From Arthrobacter sp. UKPF54-2 (GTDB lineage Bacteria > Actinomycetota > Actinomycetes > Actinomycetales > Micrococcaceae), in assembly GCF_007858535.1 (NCBI RefSeq), contig NZ_CP040174.1, positions 806,001 through 870,000 on the forward strand: DNA of 64,000 nucleotides, written 5' to 3'. A program made the translations under genes and the position numbers. The notes below the pieces were generated by a model that was given only the letters and a program-made list of their open reading frames with translations, ran no database searches and was not told the DNA's origin. Shown here in pieces: positions 7,852-18,394 of this stretch. How positions within the stretch are numbered: position 1 is the first letter of the stretch; each line of letters opens with the position of its first letter.

Positions 7852-8277
7852 TCAGCCCTGGCCTTCGATGGCCGCCTTGGCGGTGGGGTCGGAATCCTTG
7901 AGGAATTTCTCGATCCGCTCCGGTTCCTCGGCTTCGCCGATCGCCGCGGAGGCCCGGCCCAGCGAGTACAGCGCGCGCAGGAAGCCGCGGTTCGGTTCGT
8001 GCTCCCACGGGATCGGGCCCACGCCGCGCCAGCCGTTGCGGCGCAAAGAGTCCAGGCCGCGGTGGTACCCGACCCGGGCGTAGGCGTAGGAGTCGATGGT
8101 CCGACCTTCCTTCCACGCTTCCTCGGCCAGCACGGCCCAGAGCAGCGAGGACGTCGGGTGCTTCTCCACCAGGTCCAGCGCCTCGTGGCCCGCGTCCAGC
8201 CCGGCGTTGACCTCGGTCTCGGCGGGCAGGAGCGTGGGCTCGGGGCCCATCAGGTTCTTGCGGAACTCGTCGGACAT
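7852..8277 (-). CDS. DUF3151 domain protein
   Basis: 141 residues of the actinobacterial DUF3151 family, recognised by the opening FRKNLMGPEPTLLP, then SLLWAVLAEEAWKEG and YAYARVGYHRGLDSLRRNGWRGVGP. It is all-helical and has no known activity. It starts 2 bases after the fba stop, and this fba-DUF3151 pairing is common in actinobacteria, so a role near glycolysis is suspected from context alone. Confidence 0.87.
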   Translation of the reverse strand: MSDEFRKNLMGPEPTLLPAETEVNAGLDAGHEALDLVEKHPTSSLLWAVLAEEAWKEGRTIDSYAYARVGYHRGLDSLRRNGWRGVGPIPWEHEPNRGFLRALYSLGRASAAIGEAEEPERIEKFLKDSDPTAKAAIEGQG

Positions 8278-8279
8278 TA

Positions 8280-9299
8280 TTAGAAGGTCTTTCCGGTGGA
8301 GCCGAGCTGCTGGGCAGCCTCGACCACGCGGGCGGCCAGGCCGGCCTCGGCGGAGGCGCCCCAGACGCGGGGGTCGTACAGCTTCTTGTTGCCGACCTCG
8401 CCGTCGACCTTCAGGACGCCGTCGTAGTTGCGGAACATGTGGTCCGCGACCGGGCGGGTGTAGGCGTACTGGGTGTCAGTGTCGATGTTCATCTTGATCA
8501 CGCCGTAGGAGACCGCGTCCGCGATTTCCTGCTCGGAGGAGCCGGAGCCGCCGTGGAAGACGAGGTCGAACGGGCTGGTCTTGCCGATCTTGGCGCCGAC
8601 CTGCTCCTGGATGTCCTTCAGGATCTCCGGGCGCAGCTTCACGCCGCCCGGCTTGTACACGCCGTGCACGTTGCCGAAGGTCAGGGCCGTGATGTAGCGG
8701 CCGTTTTCGCCGGAGCCGAGCGCGTCGATGGTGGCGAGGGCGTCCTCGACCGTGGTGTAGAGCTTGTCGTTGATGGCGTTCTCGACGCCGTCTTCCTCGC
8801 CGCCGACGGTGCCGATCTCGACCTCGAGGATCATCTTGGCGGCGGCGGTGCGCTCGAGCAGTTCACGGGCGATCCGCAGGTTCTCCTGCAGGGTCTCGGC
8901 GGAGCCGTCCCACATGTGCGAGTTGAACAGCGGGTTGCGTCCGGCCTTGACCTCGGCCTCGGAGGCGGCCAGCAGCGGCAGGACGAAGCCGTCGAGCTTG
9001 TCCTTGGGGCAGTGGTCCGTGTGCAGGGCGATGTTGACGCCGTAGTTCTTGGCGACTTCGCGGGCGAACGCGGCGAAGCCCAGCGAGCCGGCCACCATGT
9101 CCTTGGTGGAGGCGCCCGACCAGTAGGCGGCGCCTCCCGTGGAGACCTGGACGATGCCGTCGGACTCGGCCTCGGCGAAGCCGCGGAGGGCGGCGTTCAG
9201 GGTCTGGGAGGAGGTGACGTTGACGGCCGGGAATGCGAAGCCGCCCGTCTTTGCGCGGTCGATCATCTCGGAGTAGATCTCTGGGGTTGCGATGGGCAT
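8280..9299 (-). CDS. fba: Class II fructose-bisphosphate aldolase
   Basis: 339 residues. Zinc-dependent cleavage of fructose 1,6-bisphosphate to DHAP and glyceraldehyde 3-phosphate. Zinc and substrate motifs are present: NIALHTDHCPKDK, the Glu in ILEVEIGTVGGEEDG, FGNVHGVYKPG, and DLVFHGGSGSSEQEI followed by VIKMNIDTDTQYAYT. Start MPIATPEIYSEM at 9299 follows AGGAGT; an upstream extension to 9563 is open but has no family resemblance. It is co-transcribed with the DUF3151 gene. Confidence 0.97.
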   Translation of the reverse strand: MPIATPEIYSEMIDRAKTGGFAFPAVNVTSSQTLNAALRGFAEAESDGIVQVSTGGAAYWSGASTKDMVAGSLGFAAFAREVAKNYGVNIALHTDHCPKDKLDGFVLPLLAASEAEVKAGRNPLFNSHMWDGSAETLQENLRIARELLERTAAAKMILEVEIGTVGGEEDGVENAINDKLYTTVEDALATIDALGSGENGRYITALTFGNVHGVYKPGGVKLRPEILKDIQEQVGAKIGKTSPFDLVFHGGSGSSEQEIADAVSYGVIKMNIDTDTQYAYTRPVADHMFRNYDGVLKVDGEVGNKKLYDPRVWGASAEAGLAARVVEAAQQLGSTGKTF

Positions 9300-9437
9300 G
9301 CTGACTCCTAAAGTGAATTTCGTCTGCGGGCTGGGTTGACCCTGGAGTGAACCTCGACGGCTACGCACCATCCTAGCCATTCCTGCGCCAGGGCAGTGGT
9401 TCCGGTCACGTGGGGGCTGTAACACGGGCTCCGCCGA

Positions 9438-9493
9438 GATGGCATACCGCGGCAGTGTCTGCGGGGCACACTGCCGCGATCTGTCACTTCGCG
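9438..9493. repeat. 56-bp palindromic repeat, copy 1
   Basis: Begins GATGGCAT and ends CACTTCGCG, with an 11-bp perfect stem CGCGGCAGTGT/ACACTGCCGCG (9448-9458 with 9468-9478). It has the same orientation and length as the copy at 10503-10558, with about 47 of 56 bases identical by eye. It overlaps the stop codon of the DUF559-type gene, so it would form a hairpin at the end of that transcript. Confidence 0.85.
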
Positions 9494-10431
9494 CGCCAGC
9501 CGCGGCTCTCCAGGGCGGCCCGGACCTTGAGGACGACTCCGGGGCGGTCACCGGCGAGGTCAATGCGGGAAACCCTGAGCTCCGACCAGCCCAGTGTCGC
9601 CGTGGTGTCGGCCCGGGGGATGTCCCTCAGATACTGCTCCTCCCCATTGTGGTGCGCCCCCTCGTACTGCAGGGCGAGCCTCCACTGCGGGTACGCCGCG
9701 TCGGGCCAGAGCACGGGCGCGGCGCCCCCACCCCAAAGGGCTTCGCCCCACACGATGTGGTTCAGCACCGGCTCGGGCAGCCCCGCGCGCACCAGGGCCA
9801 GCCGCATCTGCGTTTCCGGCGCCGAGTCGGCACCAACCCGGATGAGTCCGACGGCGGCCCTGGCCTTGCGCACACCGCGGACTCCGGGGTGCCGGGCCAC
9901 CATCTGCTCCACGTCCGTGATGCCGCAAAGGGCCCGGCGGGGATAAGGGTGCTCGGCGCCGTGGCTGCACACGAGGGAGTCGCCCACGGCCACGAGCTCG
10001 TCCACGCTTAGAAGTGGGGCCAGATCCAGCCAGGTCCGGGCCGGCGAGGTGAGCCGCACGCCGTCGAACTCCACCACTTCATCCGGCAGCAACGTCAGCA
10101 GATGTCCGACGACGTTGGCACGGCGCGGCATGCTGGAGCCGCGGCGGCGGGCCAGGTGGATGCGCCAATCCGCTTCATGCCGGCCGGGCAGCGGGGCGTT
10201 CCACAGCCGCGCCGCTGATCCAAGGCTGAGAATGGACTGGTCATCAAGGTCGGTGTAGGCGCGGAGGGCGGCCGCTCCGGTGGCGGCAGAGCCTACCGGG
10301 ACCCTGATGCCGCGTGACACGGTCACCAGATCCCGCGCAGCGGTCCGCGTGCGGGTGACGCCGGCCTTGTCTGAGGCACGCAGCGAAAAGGATCCGGTGG
10401 TCAGGTGGAGCGGCAGTGGGGCCCGGCGCAT
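9484..10431 (-). CDS. DUF559 / AbiEi-like endonuclease-fold protein
   Basis: 315 residues from ATG at 10431. The N-terminal half (LSLGSAARLWNAPLP, VRLTSPARTWLDLAPLLS) resembles the AbiEi-type winged-helix proteins common in actinobacteria. The C-terminal half has a Vsr/DUF559-like PD-(D/E)xK pattern: WRLALQYEGAHHNGEEQYLRDI, then LGWSELRVSRID. Such orphan genes are often labelled type IV toxin-antitoxin or endonuclease-like without proof. No toxin partner adjoins. It is bracketed by two copies of the same palindromic repeat. Confidence 0.72.
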   Translation of the reverse strand: MRRAPLPLHLTTGSFSLRASDKAGVTRTRTAARDLVTVSRGIRVPVGSAATGAAALRAYTDLDDQSILSLGSAARLWNAPLPGRHEADWRIHLARRRGSSMPRRANVVGHLLTLLPDEVVEFDGVRLTSPARTWLDLAPLLSVDELVAVGDSLVCSHGAEHPYPRRALCGITDVEQMVARHPGVRGVRKARAAVGLIRVGADSAPETQMRLALVRAGLPEPVLNHIVWGEALWGGGAAPVLWPDAAYPQWRLALQYEGAHHNGEEQYLRDIPRADTTATLGWSELRVSRIDLAGDRPGVVLKVRAALESRGWRAK

Positions 10432-10502
10432 AGGCCCAGTCTTGCCGCTGCGGCCACCCGCCGCTCGGGTTATCCACAGCCTCGGCCCGCTGCACGCGCC
10501 GG

Positions 10503-10558
10503 GATGGCATTTCACGGCAGTGTTCCCGGGAAACATTGCCGCGATCTGTCACTTCGCG
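10503..10558. repeat. 56-bp palindromic repeat, copy 2
   Basis: Same frame of GATGGCAT to CACTTCGCG as copy 1. The stem at 10515-10524 with 10532-10541 keeps pairing despite base changes (a G-T pair is tolerated), and the loop is CCCGGGA-like instead of the GC-rich loop of copy 1. It lies 12 bases past the stop of the SpoU gene on the minus strand, the same position as copy 1 relative to its gene, which suggests a terminator-like role. Confidence 0.85.
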
Positions 10559-10569
10559 GCAGCGGGACG

Positions 10570-11256
10570 CTACCCCGGAAGCTGGCCGAAGACGTGCCGG
10601 CGGATCCAGGCGTGCATCGCAATCGCGGCGGCGGAGGCGGCGTTGATCGAGCGGGTGGACCCGAACTGTTCGATCGAGAGCGTCGCGACGGCAGCGGCGT
10701 GGACTTCCGGGGTCAGGCCGGGACCCTCCTGGCCGAACACCAGCACGCAGTCCCGGGGCAGCTCGTAGGTCTCCAGCGGGACGGAGTCGGGGAAGATGTC
10801 GATGCCGATCACGGCCAGCCCGTCGCCCTGCGCCCAGGCGACAAAATCCTCGACGGTGGGGTGGTGGCGGACGTGCTGGTAGCGGTCGGTGACCATGGCC
10901 CCGCGGCGGTTCCACCGGCGTCGTCCGATGATGTGCACTTCCTTGGCCAGGAACGCGTTCGCGGTACGGACGACCGTGCCTATGTTCATGTCGTGCTGCC
11001 AGTTTTCGATCGCGACGTGGAAGTTGTGGCGCCGCGAATCCAGCTCGGCGACAATCGCCTCGTGTTTCCAGTAGCGGTACTTGTCCAGCACGTTGCGGCG
11101 GTCCCCGTCGGCGAGCAGGTCCGGGTCCCAATGGTCGCCCTGCGGCCACTCCCCCGGCCAGGGGCCGACGCCGACCTCCGCCCGCGCCTCCGGTTCACCG
11201 TCCGGCGCCGCCTCGGGACCGGCGGTGGGTTCGCTGGGAGTCTCGGGTTCAGTCAC
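10570..11256 (-). CDS. SpoU/TrmH-family RNA 2'-O-methyltransferase
   Basis: 228 residues with a GTG start. SPOUT methyltransferase motifs: NWQHDMNIGTVVRTANAF (motif 1), DCVLVFGQEGPGLTPEV (motif 2) and SIEQFGSTRSINAASAAAIAMH (motif 3, the trefoil-knot SAM site). About 35 acidic, Pro-rich residues precede the domain. The target, tRNA or rRNA, cannot be told. A TACTGT box 6 bases before the GTG points to a leaderless transcript. Confidence 0.9.
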   Translation of the reverse strand: MTEPETPSEPTAGPEAAPDGEPEARAEVGVGPWPGEWPQGDHWDPDLLADGDRRNVLDKYRYWKHEAIVAELDSRRHNFHVAIENWQHDMNIGTVVRTANAFLAKEVHIIGRRRWNRRGAMVTDRYQHVRHHPTVEDFVAWAQGDGLAVIGIDIFPDSVPLETYELPRDCVLVFGQEGPGLTPEVHAAAVATLSIEQFGSTRSINAASAAAIAMHAWIRRHVFGQLPG

Positions 11257-11308
11257 GACTCAACAGTAGACTGGGTCCTGTTGCGGCACACTATCGGCGG
11301 AGGGCACC

Positions 11309-12175
11309 ATGGCGGATCAGCACGAAGACCACGGCACGGACCGGCGTTCAGATTCTGACGGCGCGCGGGACTCGTCCTCGCTGTACCGCAGCGGCCAGGA
11401 GATCGAGTGCTGGCTGACGGACATGGACGGTGTGCTGGTCCATGAGAACCAGCCGATTCCGGGCGCCTCGGAGCTCATCCAGCGCTGGGTGGACACGTCC
11501 AAGCGGTTCCTGGTCCTGACCAACAACTCCATCTTCACGCCGAGGGACCTCGCCGCGAGACTGAAGAGTTCCGGCCTGGAAATTCCGGAGGAGAACATTT
11601 GGACGTCGGCACTGGCCACGGCCCAGTTCCTCAAGGACCAGGTCCGCGGCTCGGAATCCGGGAACCGCGCCTACACGATCGGCGAGGCCGGGCTCACGAC
11701 GGCGCTGCATGAGGCGGGCTTCATCCTCACCGACCAGGACCCGGACTTTGTGGTGCTCGGCGAAACCCGGACCTACTCCTTCGAGGCCATCACCATGGCC
11801 ATCCGACTGATCCTCGGCGGCGCGCGCTTCATCGCCACCAACCCGGACGCCACCGGCCCCTCCAAGGACGGGCCGATGCCCGCCACCGGGGCGATCGCGG
11901 CGCTGATCACCAAGGCGACCGGCCGGGAGCCGTACATTGTGGGGAAGCCGAACCCGATGATGTTCCGCTCGGCGATGAACCAGATCGACGCCCACTCGGA
12001 GACCACGGCCATGATCGGGGACCGGATGGACACCGACATCATTGCCGGTATGGAGGCCGGCCTGCACACCGTACTGGTGCTCAGCGGCATCACGCACCGC
12101 GATGACATCGCGGCCTACCCGTTCAGGCCCAACCAGGTCCTGAACTCGGTGGCGGACCTGAAAAACCAGATCTGA
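11309..12175 (+). CDS. HAD-IIA (NagD-like) phosphatase
   Basis: 288 residues. Motif I LTDMDGVLV (Asp38/Asp40), motif II VLTNNS, motif III lysine in VGKPNPMMF, motif IV MIGDRMDTDIIAGMEAG, with the C2-type cap between. The family dephosphorylates small sugar or nucleotide phosphates; the substrate is unknown. GGAGG at 11298-11302 fits ATG 11309, although the first 30 residues are non-conserved and acidic. Divergent from the SpoU gene and convergent with the Tat hydrolase. Confidence 0.9.
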   Translation: MADQHEDHGTDRRSDSDGARDSSSLYRSGQEIECWLTDMDGVLVHENQPIPGASELIQRWVDTSKRFLVLTNNSIFTPRDLAARLKSSGLEIPEENIWTSALATAQFLKDQVRGSESGNRAYTIGEAGLTTALHEAGFILTDQDPDFVVLGETRTYSFEAITMAIRLILGGARFIATNPDATGPSKDGPMPATGAIAALITKATGREPYIVGKPNPMMFRSAMNQIDAHSETTAMIGDRMDTDIIAGMEAGLHTVLVLSGITHRDDIAAYPFRPNQVLNSVADLKNQI

Positions 12176-12205
12176 GGGCTGGTCCCCGGCGCGGCCTGGG
12201 CCACG

Positions 12206-13246
12206 CTAGAAGGCCGTCTTCTTTCCCCCGCCCGAAGGCAGCGGGAGGAACTCGTCCTGGAGTTCTTCGATGAGCGGCCGGTAGACACCCGGGTTCCACT
12301 GCGGGCTGGCGTGTGCCGGGCGCGCCCCGTCCGTCCGGAGCGTATCGGAGACCATGTTTGCCTTGAACCTCAGCATCCAGGTGTCCCGGGCCGTTTCGTA
12401 GCTCACGGTCTGGTCCTTGGGGTTGCCGATGAAGGCCATTTTGGCGTCGCCGAGCTTCCCGACGAAGCGGTTCAGGTCGAAGTGGTAGATGTAGGCCGAT
12501 TCGGTCTGGATCAGCACGCTCGACGGCGCGATTGGTGAGAGCTGTTCCTGGGTCTGGTCCAGCACCTGGCTCCAGCTCCGCTCATGTTTGTTCAGCACCC
12601 GTTCGCCGAGTTCGTAGCCGCCGCGAAGCACGGTGGGGAACCGGAAGCCGCTCTCATAAAGGAACACCACGCCCTCGAACCAGCTCTGGTCCAGGACGTC
12701 GTACCGGCTCGACGGGCTGGAGTCGAGCAGGATAAACGCCACCTTGACGCCGTGCAGCTCCAGCAACCGGGCGGCCACCTGCACCGCCACCATGCCGCCG
12801 AAGCTGTGCCCGTAGAAGTAGAGGGTGTCGAGCCGGTGTGCGCGGACGTGTTCGATCACGGCGATCACAATCTTGTCGATTTCCAGCCCGACGTTGGAAT
12901 AGCCGACGGCGGCCAGCTGGCCGCGCTTGTTCAGGGCGCCGCGCAGCGAGTTGAGGATCCACTGGGCCTCCTCCCAGCTGGTTTTGTAACCGGGGAAGAG
13001 GAACCAGCTGGCACGCGGAAAGTAGCGTTCGGCGACGTCGTCGGCCACCGTGAGGATCTTGTTGACCCGGCGTTCGGCCTGCACCCGGCGCGTAAACAGC
13101 ATGTCCGCAGCCAGGGCGGACGCTGCACCGGCGCCGAGGAGGAAGTTCCGGCGCGAGAAGCGTTCGAGTTCCGCGGCGTGCCGGAGCACACGGGCCTCGG
13201 CACTGCCGGGTCCGCTCCGGTCGTTCGCTTCCGTCTCACGCGGCAC
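12206..13246 (-). CDS. Tat-exported alpha/beta hydrolase
   Basis: 346 residues with a GTG start. A long N-terminus contains a twin-arginine signal, SRRNFLLGAGAASALAADMLF (Arg32-Arg33), implying folded export or membrane anchoring. The hydrolase fold shows the nucleophile elbow FYGHSFGGM (Ser148) and a C-terminal half containing FIGNPKDQTVS and a late His-rich part. It may be an esterase, lipase or thioesterase; the substrate is unknown. TACGGT 6 bases before the start suggests leaderless transcription. Confidence 0.8.
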   Translation of the reverse strand: MPRETEANDRSGPGSAEARVLRHAAELERFSRRNFLLGAGAASALAADMLFTRRVQAERRVNKILTVADDVAERYFPRASWFLFPGYKTSWEEAQWILNSLRGALNKRGQLAAVGYSNVGLEIDKIVIAVIEHVRAHRLDTLYFYGHSFGGMVAVQVAARLLELHGVKVAFILLDSSPSSRYDVLDQSWFEGVVFLYESGFRFPTVLRGGYELGERVLNKHERSWSQVLDQTQEQLSPIAPSSVLIQTESAYIYHFDLNRFVGKLGDAKMAFIGNPKDQTVSYETARDTWMLRFKANMVSDTLRTDGARPAHASPQWNPGVYRPLIEELQDEFLPLPSGGGKKTAF

Positions 13247-13312
13247 ACCTCTACCGTAGCCACAGCGGCCCGCGGAGCAGAAACGCGGGCGGCGCGGAAC
13301 GGGGGCCGCCGG

Positions 13313-13864
13313 TTAGGCTGGTTCGGCCTCGCGGTCGATTTCGCGCCGGGTCAGCTCGAGGGTGATGTCGTCGTAGCGGGCCAGGAGTTCCGACGGCGCC
13401 CCGCTGGCCGGGTCGTCGAGCTTGCCGAAGACGCAGTCGCTGGCCGCCAGCAGTTCGTCGTCGGAGTAGCGGGCCAGCGGCCGGGTCCCTGAGGGGTCGA
13501 CGGAGGCCATAAAGTCCACGGAAAGATCCAGTGGCTGGAAAACCTTGCCGTAGTCGCTGCCGAACATCTGCAGCTCCAGCGACACCCCGGCCGGCAGGCT
13601 CACCGAGCCGGCTATCTCGTGCCGCGCGGCACCGGTGTCGATGGCGTTGAGGTCGTTGCGCAGTCCGGCAAGGGCCAACGATTCGACGAACTCGGCGTTG
13701 GCGAGGTCCACGCGGACATGGGAGGTGATGCCCATGCGGCGGATGCGCTGGATCAGCTGCATCAGGGCCGGGCGGGTAGTTTGGCTAAGGCTGCCCCGGA
13801 CATCAATTCGGATGACATCTAACGCGACATCAAGTTTGACCTGGGCATTAAGCGAGTGGTCCAT
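13313..13864 (-). CDS. STAS-domain protein
   Basis: 183 residues from ATG 13864, chosen because GGAG lies 5 bases upstream. Residues about 8-85 have the STAS pattern (VIRIDVRGSLSQTTRPALMQLIQRIRR, then VRVDLANAEFVESLALAGLRNDL) like anti-sigma-factor antagonists. The phosphorylatable Ser of SpoIIAA is not clearly present. The C-terminal half, with RPLARYSDDELLAASDCVF, is unassigned. It follows the ANTAR gene on the same strand with an 84-base gap, so both may act in one signalling path. Confidence 0.7.
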   Translation of the reverse strand: MDHSLNAQVKLDVALDVIRIDVRGSLSQTTRPALMQLIQRIRRMGITSHVRVDLANAEFVESLALAGLRNDLNAIDTGAARHEIAGSVSLPAGVSLELQMFGSDYGKVFQPLDLSVDFMASVDPSGTRPLARYSDDELLAASDCVFGKLDDPASGAPSELLARYDDITLELTRREIDREAEPA

Positions 13865-13948
13865 AGGTACTCCAAATAAAGTGTCTATGGCCGACGGCTC
13901 AACCTCACTCAGCGTAACTGCACGATGGGTAGGGCACAAGTCCCCGGT

Positions 13949-14716
13949 CTAACCGGTCGCTTGCCGTCCGGGTTCCTGGAAGTGCGTGCGGGTGGCCGAG
14001 CCGCCCACGGATTCCACCAGCGAGGTGGCGATGTCGCGGAGCTTGACGTTGCCATGGCTCGAGGCGTCCGTAAGGATCTGGACGGCCGTCGCCTGGTTGC
14101 AGCGGTTCTGGGCCATCACGATCCCGATGGCCATGTCAATGACCGTGCGGGACTCCAAGGTGGCCCGGAGGTTGGTGGCGCTGTCCGTGTGCAGCGAGAA
14201 GCGCACGGCCATGCGCAGCGCCTGGGAGATCTGCCGGGTGAAGTCGCGCGCCCGGACCGCGACGTCGCCGTCGAACTTGTGCGGCGCGTCCGAGTACAGG
14301 TTCAGCGCCGCCTGCGCTTCGCCCTGCAGATGGAATGGCACCGAAAGCACCGAGCGCAGCCCGTGCGACGCCACGGCGGAGGCGTAGTCAGGGCCCCAGC
14401 GGTCTTCCTCGAACAGGTCCGGGACGTAGACCTCCCGTTCCTCCTGCGCCGCCGTCAGGCACGGGCCCTGCGCCAGCCGGTACTGGATCTCGTCGACTTC
14501 CCTGGCCGAATCGCTGCTCCAGCCGATGGTCGCGGCCTTCCGGTCCCGCAGCAGGGTGATGCCGCACAGCGCGTCGTCGCCCTCGCCGGCCACCTGGTGC
14601 GCGGAAAAACGCGCGAGTTCATTGAGGAACTCCTCGAAGTCCGTGCTGTCGAGAATGAGGTTCTGGACCTGGTCGACGGTACTGACGGAGGCAGGGTATT
14701 CCTGGGGCGGGAGCAT
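13949..14716 (-). CDS. GAF-ANTAR transcription antitermination regulator
   Basis: 255 residues. GAF-type sensor at about 20-150 (CGITLLRDRKAATIGWSSD, LRSVLSVPFHLQGEAQAALNLY). RNA-binding ANTAR three-helix domain at about 175-235 (LESRTVIDMAIGIVMAQNRCNQATAVQILTDAS). ANTAR proteins bind paired hairpins in leaders to prevent termination. The start has GGAG 8 bases upstream. A small hairpin, GGTAC-GGACA-GTACC, lies in its own leader. The signal and targets are unknown. Confidence 0.9.
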   Translation of the reverse strand: MLPPQEYPASVSTVDQVQNLILDSTDFEEFLNELARFSAHQVAGEGDDALCGITLLRDRKAATIGWSSDSAREVDEIQYRLAQGPCLTAAQEEREVYVPDLFEEDRWGPDYASAVASHGLRSVLSVPFHLQGEAQAALNLYSDAPHKFDGDVAVRARDFTRQISQALRMAVRFSLHTDSATNLRATLESRTVIDMAIGIVMAQNRCNQATAVQILTDASSHGNVKLRDIATSLVESVGGSATRTHFQEPGRQATG

Positions 14717-14822
14717 GGCGCGTTCTCCAACTAAGGGTACGGACAGTACCGATGGGGGTATTTAAGCCATGATAAGTCACCCCCCAAGCACGGTCCACAC
14801 GTGTCCGCCGCCGGTGAAACGC

Positions 14823-15407
14823 CTAGTCGAGGCCCAGTTCGTCCTTGCCGAAAGCGAACAGGTAGGGGACGCCGGCCTCGGCTTCGATCTTTTCCTTGGC
14901 CCCGGTGTCGCGGTCCACGATCACCGCTACGGCCACCACGTTGCCGCCGGCCTTGCGCACACCCTCGACGGCGGTCAGCGCCGACCCGCCGGTGGTGGAG
15001 GTGTCCTCCAGCACCAGGACCTTGCGGCCCGCCACCGAGGGGCCCTCGACCTGGCGGCCCATGCCGTAGGACTTCTGGGCCTTGCGGACCACAAAGGCGT
15101 CCACCGGGCGGCCGGCGTCGACGGCGGCGTGCATCACGGCGGTGCCCACCGGGTCCGCGCCCATGGTGAGTCCGCCGGCGCACTCGAAGTCGATCCCGGC
15201 GTCGTCCAGCAGCGAGAGCATGACCTGGCCCACGAGCTTGGAGGCCTCGTGGTGCAGCGTGATGCGGCGCAGATCGATGTAATAGTCTGCCTCGGCGCCG
15301 CTGGAGAGAATGACCTTGCCGCGCACGACGGCCAGCTCCTTGATCAGTTCCAGGAGGCGGGCGCGGGCGGCAGCGGCGTCGGCTGCAAAGTCACGGGTGG
15401 CAGTCAT
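14823..15407 (-). CDS. pyrE: Orotate phosphoribosyltransferase
   Basis: 194 residues. Transfers ribose phosphate from PRPP to orotate to make OMP in pyrimidine synthesis. The PRPP loop VLVLEDTSTTGGSALTAVEGVRKAG is canonical, and YIDLRRITLHHEASKLVG near the N-terminus is typical. ATG 15407 is preceded by TAAACT (minus strand, 15415-15420) with a 7-base gap, so the transcript is probably leaderless. Confidence 0.95.
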   Translation of the reverse strand: MTATRDFAADAAAARARLLELIKELAVVRGKVILSSGAEADYYIDLRRITLHHEASKLVGQVMLSLLDDAGIDFECAGGLTMGADPVGTAVMHAAVDAGRPVDAFVVRKAQKSYGMGRQVEGPSVAGRKVLVLEDTSTTGGSALTAVEGVRKAGGNVVAVAVIVDRDTGAKEKIEAEAGVPYLFAFGKDELGLD

Positions 15408-15414
15408 GGCACTT

Positions 15415-15420
15415 AGTTTA
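15415..15420 (-). promoter_or_regulatory. -10 box of a leaderless pyrE transcript
   Basis: TAAACT on the minus strand, 7 bases before the ATG, with no Shine-Dalgarno sequence between. The start of transcription should fall at or next to the start codon. Confidence 0.45.
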
Positions 15421-15545
15421 GTGGCAGGCCGGGCACCGGTTGCCCGTCGGGCGGCCAGATGTCGGAGCGGTGGTGGCGGCCGGGGACGTACTGCACGGGA
15501 CTTCCGGCACTGGCAACCGGGACGGGGCGGGCGTCCGATGTAAGC

Positions 15546-17374
<1,829 letters not shown>

Positions 17375-17378
<4 letters not shown>

Positions 17379-18394
17379 GCGGGCCCTTGGGGGCGCCGGC
17401 CGGCCCCCTGGATCCTGTGCACGGCCGGCACCTGCTGCTGCAGATGCTGCGGATCCGCCGGCTCGAGGAGAAATGCGTAGAGCTGTACAGCGCCGCCAAG
17501 ATCCGCGGCTTCCTGCACGTCTACATCGGCGAGGAAGCGGTGGCGGCCGGGGTGCTGGAGACGCTCGAGCCGGAGGACGCCGTCGTGGCCACCTACCGGG
17601 AGCACGGCCACGCGCTGCTGCGCGGTGTGTCCGCCGGCGCGATCCTGGCCGAAATGTACGGCCGCGTACAGGGCTGCTGCCGCGGTCGCGGAGGCTCCAT
17701 GCACCTGTTCGACGCCGCCACCCGGTTCTACGGCGGCAACGCGATCGTCGCCGGCGGCCTGCCGCTCGCCGTCGGGCTGGCCCTCGCGGACAAGCTGGCC
17801 GGGCGGTCCCGCGTCACCGTTTGCTTCTTCGGCGAGGGCGCCGTCGCGGAGGGCGAGTTCCATGAAAGCCTCAACCTGGCCGCCCTCTGGCAGCTGCCGG
17901 TGCTGTTCTGCTGCGAAAACAACCTCTACGCCATGGGCACGGCGCTGGGCCGCTCCGAGTCGCAGACCGACATGGCGTTGAAGGCCGCCGGGTACGAGAT
18001 CGCCGCCTGGGCCGTGGACGGCATGGATGTGCTGGCCGTCGAGGAAACCGCCCGGCGCGCCGTGGATGCGGTCCGGGCCGGCGGCGGCCCGCACTTCCTG
18101 GAACTGCGCACCTACCGCTTCCGGGCGCATTCGATGTTTGATCCGGAGCGGTACCGGGACAAGGCCGAGGTCGCCCGGTGGCTCGAACGGGACCCGATCA
18201 CGCTGCTGCGCGCCTCCCTCGAGGCTGCGGGCCAGCTGACGGACGCGGACTGGCAGCAGCTGCAGGCCGACGCCGAGGCCGAGGTCGCCGCCGGCGTCGA
18301 GTTCGCCGAGGCCGGCACCCCCGAGCCGCTCGAGGACCTCACCCGCTTTGTGTACAGCGAACCCGGCGGCCCGGGAGAGGGGCGCCGGTCATGA
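17375..18394 (+). CDS. 2-oxoacid dehydrogenase E1 alpha subunit
   Basis: 339 residues. ThDP-dependent decarboxylase subunit of the pyruvate/acetoin/branched-chain type. [15 protein letters not shown] and [12 protein letters not shown] match the family; [11 protein letters not shown] is the phosphorylation-loop region. The ThDP motif reads [17 protein letters not shown] with Glu instead of the usual GDG Asp, and the matching Asn is in [22 protein letters not shown] ends the active-site loop. Both ends overlap neighbours by 4 bases. Pyruvate or acetoin is the likeliest substrate, but this is not decided. Confidence 0.9.

Noticed and set aside
15459..15545. Upstream GTG start for the acyl-CoA synthetase
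   Set aside because: Adds 29 non-conserved residues without a clear ribosome-binding site; kept only as an alternative.
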